A stretch of DNA of 64,000 bases, from positions 4,898,001 through 4,962,000 of the forward strand of contig NZ_CP042968.1 of the NCBI RefSeq assembly GCF_001693515.2, in the 5' to 3' direction. Shown piece by piece: positions 26,463-35,956 of the stretch. The translations under genes and the position numbers were made by a program. Each line of letters opens with the position of its first letter. Position 1 is the stretch's first letter. The stretch comes from Bradyrhizobium paxllaeri (lineage in GTDB: Bacteria > Pseudomonadota > Alphaproteobacteria > Rhizobiales > Xanthobacteraceae). The notes beneath the pieces are model-generated. The model was given only the letters and a program-made list of their open reading frames with translations. It was not told the DNA's origin and ran no database searches.

Positions 26463-28310
26463 ATGCTTCGTACAACCTTGGCTTCCTCGCGCGCTTTGCG
26501 CGTGTGCGCCCTCGGACTCATCACCTTCACAACCGCGATCCTGATCTCGAGCGAGAGCGCCGAAGCGCGCCGCTACAAGCAACGTCGCCACCATGTCGTG
26601 CGGGAAAGCTACAGCCCGCAATTCTCCTCGATCATCGTCGACGGCAATTCCGGTGCGGTGCTCTCCTCCAACAATCCCGACGGTATCCGGCGCCCGGCAT
26701 CGCTGACCAAGATCATGACGCTCTATCTGCTGTTCGAGCGGCTGGAATCCGGCAAGATGAAGCTCGACACCGAAATGGACGTGTCCGAGCACGCCTCCGA
26801 GCAGGCTCCCACCAAGCTCGGCCTGAAGCCCGGCCAGACGCTGAAGGTCGAGGACGCCATCAAGGGTCTCGTGACGCGCTCCGCCAACGACGCGGCCGTC
26901 GTGGTCGCCGAAGCCATTGCTGGCGATGAAGCCGAATTCGCCCGGCTGATGACGCGCAAGGCGCGCGCGCTCGGCATGAGCAAGACCACCTATCGCAACG
27001 CCTCCGGCCTGCCCAACGACGAGCAACTGACCACCGCGCGCGATCAGGCCACCCTTGGCCGCGCCATCCAGGACCGCTTCCCGCGCTACTACCGCTACTT
27101 CGCGACCTCGGTGTTCAACTATCGGGGACAAGCGATCCGCAATCACAATCGCCTGCTCGGCAATGTCGAGGGCGTCGACGGCATCAAGACCGGCTACACC
27201 CGCGCCTCCGGCTTCAACCTCGTCAGTTCGATGCGCCGCGGCAACCGCCATCTCATCGGCGTGGTGCTGGGCGGCCGCAGCGGCGGCTCGCGCGATGCCA
27301 CCATGCGCAACCTGCTGGCCGAGAACCTGGAGAAAGGCGCAACCAAGCGTACCGTCGCTGCGATCAGCGAGCGCAATCCCGCCGACGGCACCGTCGACGT
27401 AGCCGAAGCCGACACCACCTCGCGTTCAGCCGAAGCGGCTCAGCCCGCCTTCGCCGCCGAGCCGGGGCTCGCAGCCATGCAAACGACCCGCTCGATTGCG
27501 CCGGCCAAGCCGTCGCTGATGGCTGCGGCCGCCGCGGCCCTGCCCCCGCCGCCCGCCAAGGTCGAAGCGAACAAGTTCGAGCAGCAAGCCAGGCCCGAAC
27601 CCACACCGCTGACCAGCGGTGTGATCCAGACCCAGCAGATATCGGCGATCCCCGGCTCGGCCGAACCGATGAAGCCGGTCAAGGTCAAGACCGTTCAGGT
27701 CAAGGCCGGGCCGATGAAGCTGGCATCCGCCGGCCCATCGCAGCCCGCGGCGCCGCCGGTCACCAACGCCATCCCGGCCCGCCCTGAAGTCGCCGAGACC
27801 TCCAGCGCCGTCGTCGCAAAAGCCGCGGAGAGCAAGATCGAAGCTGCCAAGGAAGCCCTCCGGGCAGCCATGCCGCAGCAGCCGGCCGGCCACGGCACCG
27901 GCAACGGCGTGCTCGGCGTATTGCCCGCTTCCAGCCTGGCGCAGGCTCCCCCGCCGGCCCCGCACGCGCAGACGATGGCCTATGCCGATCCCTCGCCCCG
28001 TGCTCAGCCGCAGGCCGCGCAACAGAACGACGCCGTCAAGCCGGCCGCGCCCGCGGTGGTCCGCACCGGCTGGATCGTTCAGGTCGGCGCACTCGAAAGC
28101 GAAAGCGAAGCCAAGCAGCGGATCGATCTCGCCCGCACCAAGGCCAGCGCGCTGCTCAGCAAGGCCGATCCCTTTACCGAAACCGTCGTCGCCAAGGACA
28201 ACCGCACGCTCTACCGCGCCCGCTTCGCCGGTCTCGATCGCGATCAGGCCGAAGCGGTGTGCAAGACCCTCAAGCGCGCCGACATCTCCTGCATGACCGT
28301 TCGCAACTGA
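26463..28310 (+). CDS. D-alanyl-D-alanine carboxypeptidase with SPOR domain
   Basis: 615-residue low-molecular-weight penicillin-binding protein (PBP5/6 family) that trims the terminal D-Ala of peptidoglycan stem peptides. An N-terminal signal (about residues 1-36) leads to the serine peptidase: S80-LTK (SxxK), S140-AN (SxN) and K242-TG. A long Ala/Pro-rich linker, about residues 300-530, connects to a C-terminal SPOR domain (WIVQVGALESESEAKQRI, TLYRARFAGLDRDQAEAVCKTLKR) that binds denuded glycan at the septum. Many rhizobial family members share this fusion. The gene is divergent from the phasin and ends in a strong terminator. Confidence 0.95.
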   Translation: MLRTTLASSRALRVCALGLITFTTAILISSESAEARRYKQRRHHVVRESYSPQFSSIIVDGNSGAVLSSNNPDGIRRPASLTKIMTLYLLFERLESGKMKLDTEMDVSEHASEQAPTKLGLKPGQTLKVEDAIKGLVTRSANDAAVVVAEAIAGDEAEFARLMTRKARALGMSKTTYRNASGLPNDEQLTTARDQATLGRAIQDRFPRYYRYFATSVFNYRGQAIRNHNRLLGNVEGVDGIKTGYTRASGFNLVSSMRRGNRHLIGVVLGGRSGGSRDATMRNLLAENLEKGATKRTVAAISERNPADGTVDVAEADTTSRSAEAAQPAFAAEPGLAAMQTTRSIAPAKPSLMAAAAAALPPPPAKVEANKFEQQARPEPTPLTSGVIQTQQISAIPGSAEPMKPVKVKTVQVKAGPMKLASAGPSQPAAPPVTNAIPARPEVAETSSAVVAKAAESKIEAAKEALRAAMPQQPAGHGTGNGVLGVLPASSLAQAPPPAPHAQTMAYADPSPRAQPQAAQQNDAVKPAAPAVVRTGWIVQVGALESESEAKQRIDLARTKASALLSKADPFTETVVAKDNRTLYRARFAGLDRDQAEAVCKTLKRADISCMTVRN

Positions 28311-28332
28311 GCGGGGCGTTTCGCCGAAGTTG

Positions 28333-28370
28333 ACGAAGCCGGCGCCGCAAGCGCCGGCTTCGTTGTTTTC
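28333..28370 (+). terminator. Rho-independent terminator of the D,D-carboxypeptidase gene
   Basis: ACGAAGCCGGCGC and GCGCCGGCTTCGT form a perfect 13-bp stem with a CGCAA loop, followed by TGTTTTC. It lies 23 bases past the stop codon. Confidence 0.8.
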
Positions 28371-28569
28371 GCAGCACAGTCGCGCGGGCGCTTGCACGAT
28401 CAGGCCCAATGCTGTCAGCGAAAACTTCTCGTCAAGAATTTACGGTTAAGTTTCCCTGCAAGGAACGATCGACCACGCCGGACAACGGCGGGCGATGTGG
28501 GGCGTCAGTCAGAGAATGGCAGGCAGGCAACTCTCGGTTTGTAGCGTCGGTGGCGTGAGCCGGAGTTAG

Positions 28570-29295
28570 CTAGAGATGCGTGCGAAGAAGAGTATCCTTG
28601 GCCTCGTTTACACGGGCAGCGAGGTACGTCGAGCCCCCCTGATCGGGATGCAGTTTCTTCATCAGGGCGCGGTGCGCCCGGCTGATGTCGTCACGCCCCG
28701 CCCCCGGCTGCAGGCCAAGGATCTGATAGGCTTCCTCGTCCGTCATTTTTCCGCTCGCCGCCGTGCGGCGCTGCCCCCCTGCCGTATCGCCCTGCGCGTT
28801 CTGACGCCAAGCGGGAAACCGGCGGTCAAGATAGCTTTCAAGTAAGGCGACGCTCTCGGCGTCGAACGCCGCCATCATCGCAATCAACTGCGGCAGGTCG
28901 AATTCGCCAAGCGAGCGGCCGGCATTCGGCCCGTCCACGATCCGTCCCGACAAGTCGCCGCTGTCATGATCGAGCGTCATCTCGATGAACTGCGAGCGGA
29001 CGCGCGAGGCCTGTCCTGACGAACGCTGTGCGCCGCCGCCGAAGATCCCGCCGATATTGCTGAAGCCACCGGGGCCGAACGGCGACCAGCCGAGCAGGCC
29101 GGCGCCGAAGATGCCGAGCGGAATGGCAACCGCCAGCTCGCCGCGCAGACCGGTGAAGGCTGCGACCGCCAGCGCCACCACGCCGCCCACGATCTTGATC
29201 GTGCGCGCAAGCACGACCGGGTTCGCTGCACGAAACATCTGCAGCAGCAAATACAGAACGACAACGGCGACAACGCCGGCAATCAGGGTAGGCAT
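28570..29295 (-). CDS. J-domain membrane protein (DnaJ-like)
   Basis: 241-residue protein. Three hydrophobic N-terminal segments (TLIAGVVAVVVLYLLLQMF, IVGGVVALAVAAFTGL, ELAVAIPLGIFGAGLLGW) anchor it. A cytoplasmic middle part follows, then a C-terminal J domain (EEAYQILGLQPGAGRDDISRAHRALMKKLHPDQGG) with the HPD tripeptide that stimulates Hsp70. A C-terminal J domain behind an anchor resembles Pam18/Tim14. ATG at 29295 is chosen because it starts the first helix directly. The VWA gene lies 66 bases upstream on the same strand. Confidence 0.88.
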   Translation of the reverse strand: MPTLIAGVVAVVVLYLLLQMFRAANPVVLARTIKIVGGVVALAVAAFTGLRGELAVAIPLGIFGAGLLGWSPFGPGGFSNIGGIFGGGAQRSSGQASRVRSQFIEMTLDHDSGDLSGRIVDGPNAGRSLGEFDLPQLIAMMAAFDAESVALLESYLDRRFPAWRQNAQGDTAGGQRRTAASGKMTDEEAYQILGLQPGAGRDDISRAHRALMKKLHPDQGGSTYLAARVNEAKDTLLRTHL

Positions 29296-29361
29296 GGCTC
29301 TAATATAGCGGCACCGGCGCCGAAAAGCATGCGCCCGGCGCGGCGACAACCAAAGTCGTAA

Positions 29362-30123
29362 TCACTTCATCTGGCCGATAAGCGCGGCGGCGCCTCCGGT
29401 GGTCTTCGACAGCCGCAGCAGCGCCTCGCGGCCGCCGGCGGCGTAGGCCGCGGCGGCGCGCAGGAGCTCGCGCAACTGCGCTGCGGCGCCGGGATCGAAC
29501 TTGCACCATGCCCCGCCGGTGAGCCGCGCAATCTCGCGGAACGCCTGCTCGGCGGTGGGGTCGTGGCCTTCCTGGAACATGAACACGGGCACCTTGAGCA
29601 GGCCGAGTTCGCCGGCCTTGGCGCAGAGATCGTCGACCTGCTCCTCCATGGCGTCGCCGACGAACACGACCGCGCGCACGGCGGACGCCACCGCCTCGCG
29701 CCGCGCCTCCGACAGCACCTTGCCGATCTGGGTATTGCCGCCCTGGCAGTCGATCTTGCTCATCAGCTTCGCCAGTTGCGCGGAATCGGAGATCCATCCC
29801 GTCGCGCGGCATTCGTTGAAGCCGCGGTAATAGATCAGCCTGATGTCGAGGCTGCCGAGTGAACCCGCCTCGCGAAACATGTCGGCCTGCAGCGCGCAGG
29901 CCATGTCCCAGGTCGGCTGCCGGCTCATGGTGGCGTCGAGCGCGAACACCAGCCTGCCCCTGGCGCCCGTGCGGTGCGGCGACATCGCGCGCGCCTTCGC
30001 CACGAAGGCGGCGATGTCTTCCGATGCCGATGGCTTCTCCGGTAACGGGCCGCCCTTGCGCGCCTCGGCCTTTGCCGAGTCAACCTCGCCTGCCGATTTC
30101 GGTTTGATGGGTTCGCCGGCCAT
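29362..30123 (-). CDS. VWA domain-containing protein
   Basis: 253-residue cytoplasmic protein with a von Willebrand A fold: GRLVFALDATMSRQPTWDMAC supplies the MIDAS DxTxS-like motif, and VRAVVFVGDAMEEQVDDL is the second metal-site strand. The first 40 residues are charged and disordered (KPKSAGEVDSAKAEARKGG). It is followed by the J-domain membrane protein on the same strand, suggesting a shared role. Domain recognition is firm, function is not. Confidence 0.88.
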   Translation of the reverse strand: MAGEPIKPKSAGEVDSAKAEARKGGPLPEKPSASEDIAAFVAKARAMSPHRTGARGRLVFALDATMSRQPTWDMACALQADMFREAGSLGSLDIRLIYYRGFNECRATGWISDSAQLAKLMSKIDCQGGNTQIGKVLSEARREAVASAVRAVVFVGDAMEEQVDDLCAKAGELGLLKVPVFMFQEGHDPTAEQAFREIARLTGGAWCKFDPGAAAQLRELLRAAAAYAAGGREALLRLSKTTGGAAALIGQMK

Positions 30124-30227
30124 GAGCGCTCGCGGATAAGCAGCAAGCTCTATGTGGGATGCGCCTATGGCGGGGTCAATGCGCCGGCTCGTGACGCAGC
30201 CGCAAATTCACGGTGGCGGTCGGTCGT

Positions 30228-31127
30228 CTAGTTCGTAACCGGCTTGTTCTTCGGCGGCGAATTGCTGGCCAACGGGGTTGAGAGCGGCACCGGTCCCGGG
30301 CTGCTGCTAAGGATGTCCGGTACCTTGGTCGGCACGGGCTTCAACACGGCACTCTTGTCGGACTCGTCCAGGAACTTGTCGAGCATCTTCTCGATCGAAG
30401 ACTTGGCCGCGTCGGGCCCAGTATCGCGCATGTCGTTATGCTGGAATCCGGTGTTCACCACCGTGATACCGGCCTGCTCGCACTGTTCGTCATCAGGCAC
30501 GACGCCAGGGTCCGCCTTGAAATGCGTATCCTGGGAGCGGAACGACAGGATCTTGAACTTGCCGTCGGTCAGGAACGGCACGCGCAGATTGTCCAGCGTC
30601 ACGACCTTCTTGATCTCGTCGGGAAACTCCTTGGCGAAATACATCGAGATGTCGCCGCCCATGGAGTGGCCGACCATCGTCACCTTTTCATAGTCGGCGT
30701 TGGGCTGGACCTTCTTCATTTCGTGAATGGCGAAATGGATGTTGGCCACACCACGCTGAATCTGCGGCAGGCGGCCGACATAGGGTTCACCGACCTTGGT
30801 CACCATCGGCGGATCGGTCGGCAGATCGTGCTGCGGGCTGATCGCAAGATAGCCGCGCCAGGCGAACACGTTCGCCAGGAATGAATACTCGGTGTGCTTC
30901 ACGGTATTGCCGTGATTGAGGATCGCGACCGGCAACTTGATCAAGCCGGCATTGGCCTGCATTTCCTTGTCGCGGCGGACGGCGATGTTGACCGCCACCA
31001 GGCGGTCGTCACGGTCGCGATCGTGGAATGCGATCGTCTCATGCCGGATCGCCCATTTGCTCGCGGTAAAATACGCGACCGCGACCAGCACGGAGAGTGA
31101 AAGCAGAACGAGAATTCCACGTTTCAT
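30228..31127 (-). CDS. Alpha/beta hydrolase with N-terminal membrane anchor
   Basis: 299-residue hydrolase. One N-terminal hydrophobic segment (GILVLLSLSVLVAVAYFTASKWA) is either a signal anchor or a signal peptide. The nucleophile elbow is GHSMGG, preceded by the oxyanion-side LNHGNTVKHTEYSFLANVFAWRGYLAISPQHD. The last 45 residues are Pro/Ser-rich (VPLSTPLASNSPPKNKPVTN). Substrate unknown. Upstream lie a 22-base palindrome (31193-31214) and a TTGTGCGATGCAC site resembling the phasin boxes, so expression is probably regulated. Confidence 0.85.
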   Translation of the reverse strand: MKRGILVLLSLSVLVAVAYFTASKWAIRHETIAFHDRDRDDRLVAVNIAVRRDKEMQANAGLIKLPVAILNHGNTVKHTEYSFLANVFAWRGYLAISPQHDLPTDPPMVTKVGEPYVGRLPQIQRGVANIHFAIHEMKKVQPNADYEKVTMVGHSMGGDISMYFAKEFPDEIKKVVTLDNLRVPFLTDGKFKILSFRSQDTHFKADPGVVPDDEQCEQAGITVVNTGFQHNDMRDTGPDAAKSSIEKMLDKFLDESDKSAVLKPVPTKVPDILSSSPGPVPLSTPLASNSPPKNKPVTN

Positions 31128-31192
31128 ATTCGTCCTCGCGCCCCGCTAAGGGCCAACCCTGTTTGAGACTCTTCGGTCCCTTGTTGATGATA

Positions 31193-31214
31193 TATGTCAC
31201 GATGGCGTGACATA
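31193..31214. promoter_or_regulatory. Palindromic operator-like site upstream of hydrolase
   Basis: TATGTCAC (31193-31200) and GTGACATA (31207-31214) are perfect 8-base arms with a 6-base spacer, 66-87 bases upstream of the hydrolase ATG. The size suits a dimeric helix-turn-helix regulator; which one is unknown. Confidence 0.55.
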
Positions 31215-31247
31215 AAGGCCAAATGTTGTGTACCGAACGCCTGATCA

Positions 31248-31260
31248 TTGTGCGATGCAC
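31248..31260. promoter_or_regulatory. TTGTGCGATGCAC site upstream of hydrolase
   Basis: GTGC-GAT-GCAC is palindromic and shares the left part TTGTGCG with the phasin box at 26166-26180. It is about 120 bases upstream of the hydrolase start. Possible PhaR site, weaker than the phasin pair. Confidence 0.35.
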
Positions 31261-31724
31261 CTATCCATTGTGCAGCCGCTCAATTCCCACAAATTTGACC
31301 CGCTTTTCCTTACGTTGCCTCCCATCAAGCTTTGGTTCGAGGGTTGGATAAAAGTCTAGTGAAAACGCGGAAAGATAGGGATTGTTCCTGAAACGGAACC
31401 CGATACCTCCGCAGGTGTATAAGTACCGGTAATTCGCAGAGTGTCTTAGACCGTTGCGTAGCCAACGAACTTCAGGCCGGGTCGTTATGGGCCTGGAAGC
31501 TTCAATACTCCAGTTTGAGCCGGCTCTCTTGGGATGGGTCAAGGATTTCAGTCCTGTCGCGACGCCGCTGACGTCATGGGCTTCCCACCCAGGCTGTGCC
31601 CGCCGCTTGGCGGCGGATGGTGCTGTGCTGATGGGCGGCGTCGGGATGCTCATGCCGGTGGCGGCGGCCCGTTCAGGATGACGGTCATCCAGCCGCGATA
31701 GGCCAAGCCGGCCGTCGATGGCGG

Positions 31725-32660
31725 TCAGGCGCTGAGGATGTCGCCAATGATGTCGTGGACTTCGAGCGGCTTGTCGACCTGGGTGAACCATTCGGCGCGG
31801 TTGGCGGCGCGGCGGCGGCCGCGCTCGTCGAGCGGCAGCTTGAGCTGGCGCAACAGGCTGGTCACCTCCTCGCGCGCCGTGACATGGCCCATGCTGGGCC
31901 GGGTGCCGAGCGTGGCCTCGTCGATGTCGTCGAGGGCCGTCAGTCCGCGCGGGAAGAATTCGCGGTAGACCACCCGCTCGGCAAACCCGTCGATGGAACG
32001 GAAGCCGAGCCGCATCGAGAGGTCCTTCAGGCTGTCGGCGACGAGCTGCTTGTTCCGCGAGCCGATCATCGACAGGCGATTGCGCACCACGATCCAGTCG
32101 GTGCTGGCGCCGTCGAGTTGCCGGCGCTTGCGCCTGGTGTCACGGACCATTTCCGCATAGTGGCTCTCGCCGGTCACCGAATAAGTGGCGGGATCGACGG
32201 TGCCGAGCACGTCGAAATCGAGGAAGCTGTCGTTGATCGGGGTCACCAGCGTGTCGGCCATCGAATGCGCCAGCCGCATCAAATAGGAGTCCGAACCCGG
32301 CGTATCGATGACGATGAAGTCGAAGGCGCGCTCGACCGTGCCGACCGCCTCGGCGAACTGCTGGAACTCGGAGTTTTCATTGTCGGCGATCTGCATCGTC
32401 TCGCCGAGCTTGATGCAGTAATGCACGGGGATTTCGAGATCGAGACCGGTGCGGCGCGCCCACGCGCTCCGGTTGGCGATGTAGCGGGTGAAACTCTTCT
32501 GGCGGCAGTCGAGGTCGATGGTGGCGACGCGCTGCCCGGCCTTCATCAGGGCAACAGCGATGTGCAGGGCGGTGGTTGATTTTCCGGAACCGCCCTTCTC
32601 ATTGCCGAGCACGACGACATGCGCCGACCCGAATTGTCCCTGGCTCGCCTGAAGCAACAT
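31725..32660 (-). CDS. mipZ: Division-plane positioning ATPase MipZ
   Basis: 311-residue ParA-like ATPase that forms a polar gradient and inhibits FtsZ away from midcell. The deviant Walker A is EKGGSGKSTTALHIA (residues 21-35), and the DLDCRQKSFTRYIANR and FIVIDTPGSDSYLMRLAHSMADTLVTPINDSF segments are MipZ-specific. Length and sequence match the alphaproteobacterial family closely. It is divergent from panC, an arrangement I know from related genomes. Confidence 0.96.
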   Translation of the reverse strand: MLLQASQGQFGSAHVVVLGNEKGGSGKSTTALHIAVALMKAGQRVATIDLDCRQKSFTRYIANRSAWARRTGLDLEIPVHYCIKLGETMQIADNENSEFQQFAEAVGTVERAFDFIVIDTPGSDSYLMRLAHSMADTLVTPINDSFLDFDVLGTVDPATYSVTGESHYAEMVRDTRRKRRQLDGASTDWIVVRNRLSMIGSRNKQLVADSLKDLSMRLGFRSIDGFAERVVYREFFPRGLTALDDIDEATLGTRPSMGHVTAREEVTSLLRQLKLPLDERGRRRAANRAEWFTQVDKPLEVHDIIGDILSA

Positions 32661-32983
32661 GACTCAACCCCCGCACGATATCTTCAAATCACGCACGACT
32701 GCCCGTCAAGTGAAATGCGCGACGACGCATTCAAATCAGTCGCGGTGTGTCTTTAATCATGAATCCCGATGGTGCGGATTTCGTTCCGGTGCCGCGATCA
32801 GTCCAGAAACTTTTCAACCGGCGGGCGCGCGCGTCCGACTTTGGCGTTGAACTGCCGCAGCCTTGCCATTCCCGAGTAACCTTGGCGGCAAAGCTCTGGC
32901 CTTATAAGGTCGGCGCGCCCGCCAAACGGCGTGGAGCCGCCAGCCCCTCACCCCGTTCACAAGCAGCAAGAGATCTAGGCCCG

Positions 32984-33835
32984 ATGTCGCGAAGTCCCAT
33001 GGTCGTCCGTACCGTTCCTGCATTGCGCCGCGCCGTCGAGGCGTTGCGTGCCCGCAAGGCCGCCGTCGCGCTGGTGCCGACCATGGGTGCGCTCCATGAC
33101 GGGCATGTGTCGCTGGTGCGGCTCGCCAGGCAACGCGCCCAGAAGGTCGTCGTCTCGATCTTCGTCAACCCGACTCAGTTCGCGCCGTCAGAAGATTTCG
33201 GCTCGTACCCGCGCACCTGGAAAGCTGACCTCGCCAGGCTGACCGCAGAGAAGGTCGACCTGATCTGGAATCCGGACGTCAAGGCGATGTACCCGGAGGG
33301 CTTCGCCACCAGGATTGTGCCGGAAGGTCCGGCTACCGCGGGCCTCGAGGATCGTTTCCGGCCGCATTTCTTCGGCGGCGTCGCCACCGTGGTCGGCAAG
33401 CTGTTCACCCAATGCCGGCCTGATGTCGCGATCTTCGGCGAGAAGGATTTTCAGCAATTGCGGGTGGTGACCCAGATGGCCGCCGATCTCGACCTCGGCG
33501 TCAAGGTGATCGGCTCGCGCACCGTGCGCGAGCGCGACGGGCTCGCGATGTCCTCGCGCAACGTCTACCTGTCGGCGGAGGAACGGCAGACCGCGCCGAC
33601 GCTCCATCGCGCCATGAAGGAAAGCGCCAAGCGGCTGAAGGCCGGCGAGGATTTCGAGACCGCGATGGCAGCCGGCCGCGACCTGATCACCGCCGCCGGT
33701 TTCGCGCTGGACTATTTCGAGGCCCGGCACGCTGCAACGCTGGCGCCGATTGCGTCGGTCAAGGAAGGACCGGTGCGGATCCTCGTCGCCGCAAAACTCG
33801 GCAAGACACGCCTGATTGATAACATCGGGGTGTAA
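32984..33835 (+). CDS. panC: Pantoate-beta-alanine ligase
   Basis: 283-residue enzyme of the last pantothenate step, joining pantoate and beta-alanine with ATP. The HxGH-type motif is [15 protein letters not shown] (residues 31-45); [27 protein letters not shown] and the KMSKS-like [12 protein letters not shown] are all present. The ATG at 32984 gives the family length; the frame remains open upstream without family similarity. Divergent from mipZ. Confidence 0.97.
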   Translation: MSRSPMVVRTVPALRRAVEALRARKAAVALVPTMGALHDGHVSLVRLARQRAQKVVVSIFVNPTQFAPSEDFGSYPRTWKADLARLTAEKVDLIWNPDVKAMYPEGFATRIVPEGPATAGLEDRFRPHFFGGVATVVGKLFTQCRPDVAIFGEKDFQQLRVVTQMAADLDLGVKVIGSRTVRERDGLAMSSRNVYLSAEERQTAPTLHRAMKESAKRLKAGEDFETAMAAGRDLITAAGFALDYFEARHAATLAPIASVKEGPVRILVAAKLGKTRLIDNIGV

Positions 33836-33852
33836 GCCGAGGGCCGACCGGC

Positions 33853-34293
33853 TCAGAGCAGCCCCAGATCGCGCAATTCGCGACGCATCGGTTCCGGCAT
33901 CGCGGCCACGCTGGCGGCGGAGGATTTGGTGAGGTCCGGGGGTGCAGCGTCCTCGGTCAGATAGCGCCAGCCCTGGAACGGGCGCATCGGCCGCGGCGAG
34001 ACCGCAAAAACCTTGGGCTGCATCACCAGGCGGCACCGCCCGATGCCGTCCTTGTCGCGGAACGGCTCGATGGCGATGATCTTTTCGCGGGCGGCGATTT
34101 CGCCCTTGATCACCCAGTAGAGTGAGCCGCCGGCGAGGATCTCGCCGTCGCGCTTCGGCGTCATCCGCGTGACGTGGACGTGACGGAGCGGCAAGCCCTT
34201 TTTCTTGGCGGTCGCCATGCGTTCGGCAACCCAGCCTTTGAGTTCTTTGACCGACTCGCAGCCAACGGCAAGCTTGATGAGATGAAGCGGCAT
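33853..34293 (-). CDS. DUF1489 family protein
   Basis: 146-residue protein of the DUF1489 family. Characteristic features are MPLHLIKLAVGCESVKELKGW at the start, HVTRMTPKRDGEILAGGSLYWVIKG in the middle and PFQGWRYL near the end. Function is unknown; the family is almost limited to alphaproteobacteria. ATG at 34293 is used because it begins the family domain. It is convergent with panC. Confidence 0.9.
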   Translation of the reverse strand: MPLHLIKLAVGCESVKELKGWVAERMATAKKKGLPLRHVHVTRMTPKRDGEILAGGSLYWVIKGEIAAREKIIAIEPFRDKDGIGRCRLVMQPKVFAVSPRPMRPFQGWRYLTEDAAPPDLTKSSAASVAAMPEPMRRELRDLGLL

Positions 34294-34349
34294 GATCCCG
34301 CCGATGTAGCGGCCCGTGTGCGCTTTGAAAAGATCACTCCCTGTGGAGA

Positions 34350-35324
34350 TCACTGCTCATTGTCGGCAGTCCCCGAACCCGACGGCGCAAGTTGGACCGG
34401 TGCCGCTGTGGACGGCCGTTTCGGCGGCGCCGGCGGCTTCTTGGCGGCGGCCAGCGCCGGTGAGGGCGACGCTGACGGTGCCGGCGATGGCGCAGCGGCG
34501 GGACGCGGTGCCGCTGGCGGCGCAGCCGCGGCCGGTGGCGACGGCTTCACCGGCGGCTCGGGATTCATGATGCTGACCGGCGGAGTGGAGGCCGAGGTCG
34601 GGAATTCGGCATTGGTGGGCTTGCCCGTGGGCATGGACGGCGGCAGCGCCGCCATCATGCCGGCCGCAGTCTGGGTGGGCGCGTTCCACGACGCCGCGTA
34701 GCGCATGATCAGGTTTTCGTAGAGTCGCTCTTCCATGTTGGCCGCGATCTGGCGCGTGTCGGTCAGCGAACGGAACGCGCGGCAGGCCGCGGGCGTGCAG
34801 CGGTCGCGGATCATCAGCACATAGGCCATCAACCCGTAGCGGTCGCGCTCCACGGCCCGGCGCAGCGCCTGCAAGTCAGAGCCAGCTCCCTTGTTCGCGG
34901 TGGCGACATCGCCGAGCGAGGTCAAGAGCGTGATCTGCGAGGCTGCATAGCCCACGGCCGCGGCCACTGACTCGGCCGAACCGAACAGTGTCTTCTCGCA
35001 CGCCGAGAGAACGGCATCCCCGGCCAGTTCGTCGATACAGGAAAGCTGCGGCAAGGCGGCGGTGGCGGTCGGGACTGGCCGAGGCGCCTCCGCCGACTGA
35101 ACCGGGCCGGCCGTGCCGACGCTGCGGAAGGTCACGACTCCCCCAATGCCGATCGCAAGCAGCGTGATCAGCGCCAGCACGCCGTTGGCTACGGATCTCT
35201 CCGAGCGCAGCAGCGTGATCAGAACAATAATCCCGACAAATCCGGCGGTCGCCAGCGTCAGGTACAATGGAAGGTTCGGCGAGTGCCAGATCTGATCCAG
35301 CGAAGCATCCCATGCCCAGTTCAT
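34350..35324 (-). CDS. Hypothetical membrane protein with Pro/Ala-rich tail
   Basis: 324-residue protein. Two membrane helices (LYLTLATAGFVGIIVLITLL, VLALITLLAIGIGGVVTF) lead to a periplasmic-type domain with four cysteines (LSCIDELAGDAVLSACEK, RDRCTPAACRAFRSL). From about residue 240 it is a Pro/Ala/Ser-rich low-complexity tail. The cysteine-rich middle, with CTPAACRAF, recurs in Bradyrhizobium unknowns. The function cannot be named. The start is the first ATG and gives a plausible short N-terminus. Confidence 0.78.
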   Translation of the reverse strand: MNWAWDASLDQIWHSPNLPLYLTLATAGFVGIIVLITLLRSERSVANGVLALITLLAIGIGGVVTFRSVGTAGPVQSAEAPRPVPTATAALPQLSCIDELAGDAVLSACEKTLFGSAESVAAAVGYAASQITLLTSLGDVATANKGAGSDLQALRRAVERDRYGLMAYVLMIRDRCTPAACRAFRSLTDTRQIAANMEERLYENLIMRYAASWNAPTQTAAGMMAALPPSMPTGKPTNAEFPTSASTPPVSIMNPEPPVKPSPPAAAAPPAAPRPAAAPSPAPSASPSPALAAAKKPPAPPKRPSTAAPVQLAPSGSGTADNEQ

Positions 35325-35475
35325 GCGCGGTGTCCCTCAACGCAGCATCAAGCGCGATCGAAAGACGAATGCGTCTTTGTCGCATTCGCTTTTCGGCAGA
35401 ATGGTTCTGCGAACGGGGCCTTTTGACGGCGGCGGTAATGGAACCCCGTCAGCCGGCTGATTGCACACAACTGTT

Positions 35476-35679
35476 TCAGGAAATCGCGAGCTGGCTTTCC
35501 TTGGCTACCCGTTCGAAAGCTTCGGTCGAGCTTTTGATGCGATACTGACAGTCGTCGCCATCGGTCGGCAGCAGCCTGATCACCTCATAGGTGCCGCTGG
35601 CGGCCGGACGGGCAACGTTGCTGGCAGTAAAATAGACAGTCTCTCCAACGGAGTACTTATGCTTCAACGCCCTCTCCAT
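35476..35679 (-). CDS. Small conserved hypothetical protein
   Basis: 67-residue protein, MERALKHKYSVGETVYFTASNVARPAASGTYEVIRLLPTDGDDCQYRIKS and a short tail. The pattern of a short beta barrel (VGETVYF...GTYEVIRLLP...QYRIKS) is common among rhizobial unknowns. No membrane segment. The gene stands alone. Confidence 0.72.
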   Translation of the reverse strand: MERALKHKYSVGETVYFTASNVARPAASGTYEVIRLLPTDGDDCQYRIKSSTEAFERVAKESQLAIS

Positions 35680-35956
35680 TACGCAAGAACGCCGGCCGCG
35701 CTCACGGTCCCGCTAGCTTTCGGCCGACTTGAGAACCCTGCGGCAACCTAGCACAGCCGCCTGCCTAAAAGCCAGCGGCTTCGAGGCATGGCCAATACGC
35801 TAATTCGGCATGTTTTTCAGGGCGATAACCGGCAATCCCAAGGGTTCCCCAAGGGAAACCCGCTTCCCGGCATCGAGGCCGCCTTTCCCATTATAGGACA
35901 GCGAGCGTCAGATTAATCGAATACCGCAAGCCCCCGGCCCCTACCCACACCCGAAA

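Larger units (their letters stand above)
31128..31724. other. 597-base intergenic region
   Basis: Non-coding space between the hydrolase gene and mipZ. The left 130 bases hold two palindromic sites. The remainder (31270-31720) has no convincing gene; a 176-codon minus frame through it has shadow-like composition and no ribosome site. Confidence 0.5.

Noticed and set aside
31261..31791. 176-codon minus frame upstream of mipZ
   Set aside because: No ribosome site, runs into mipZ in another frame, and has no recognisable domain.
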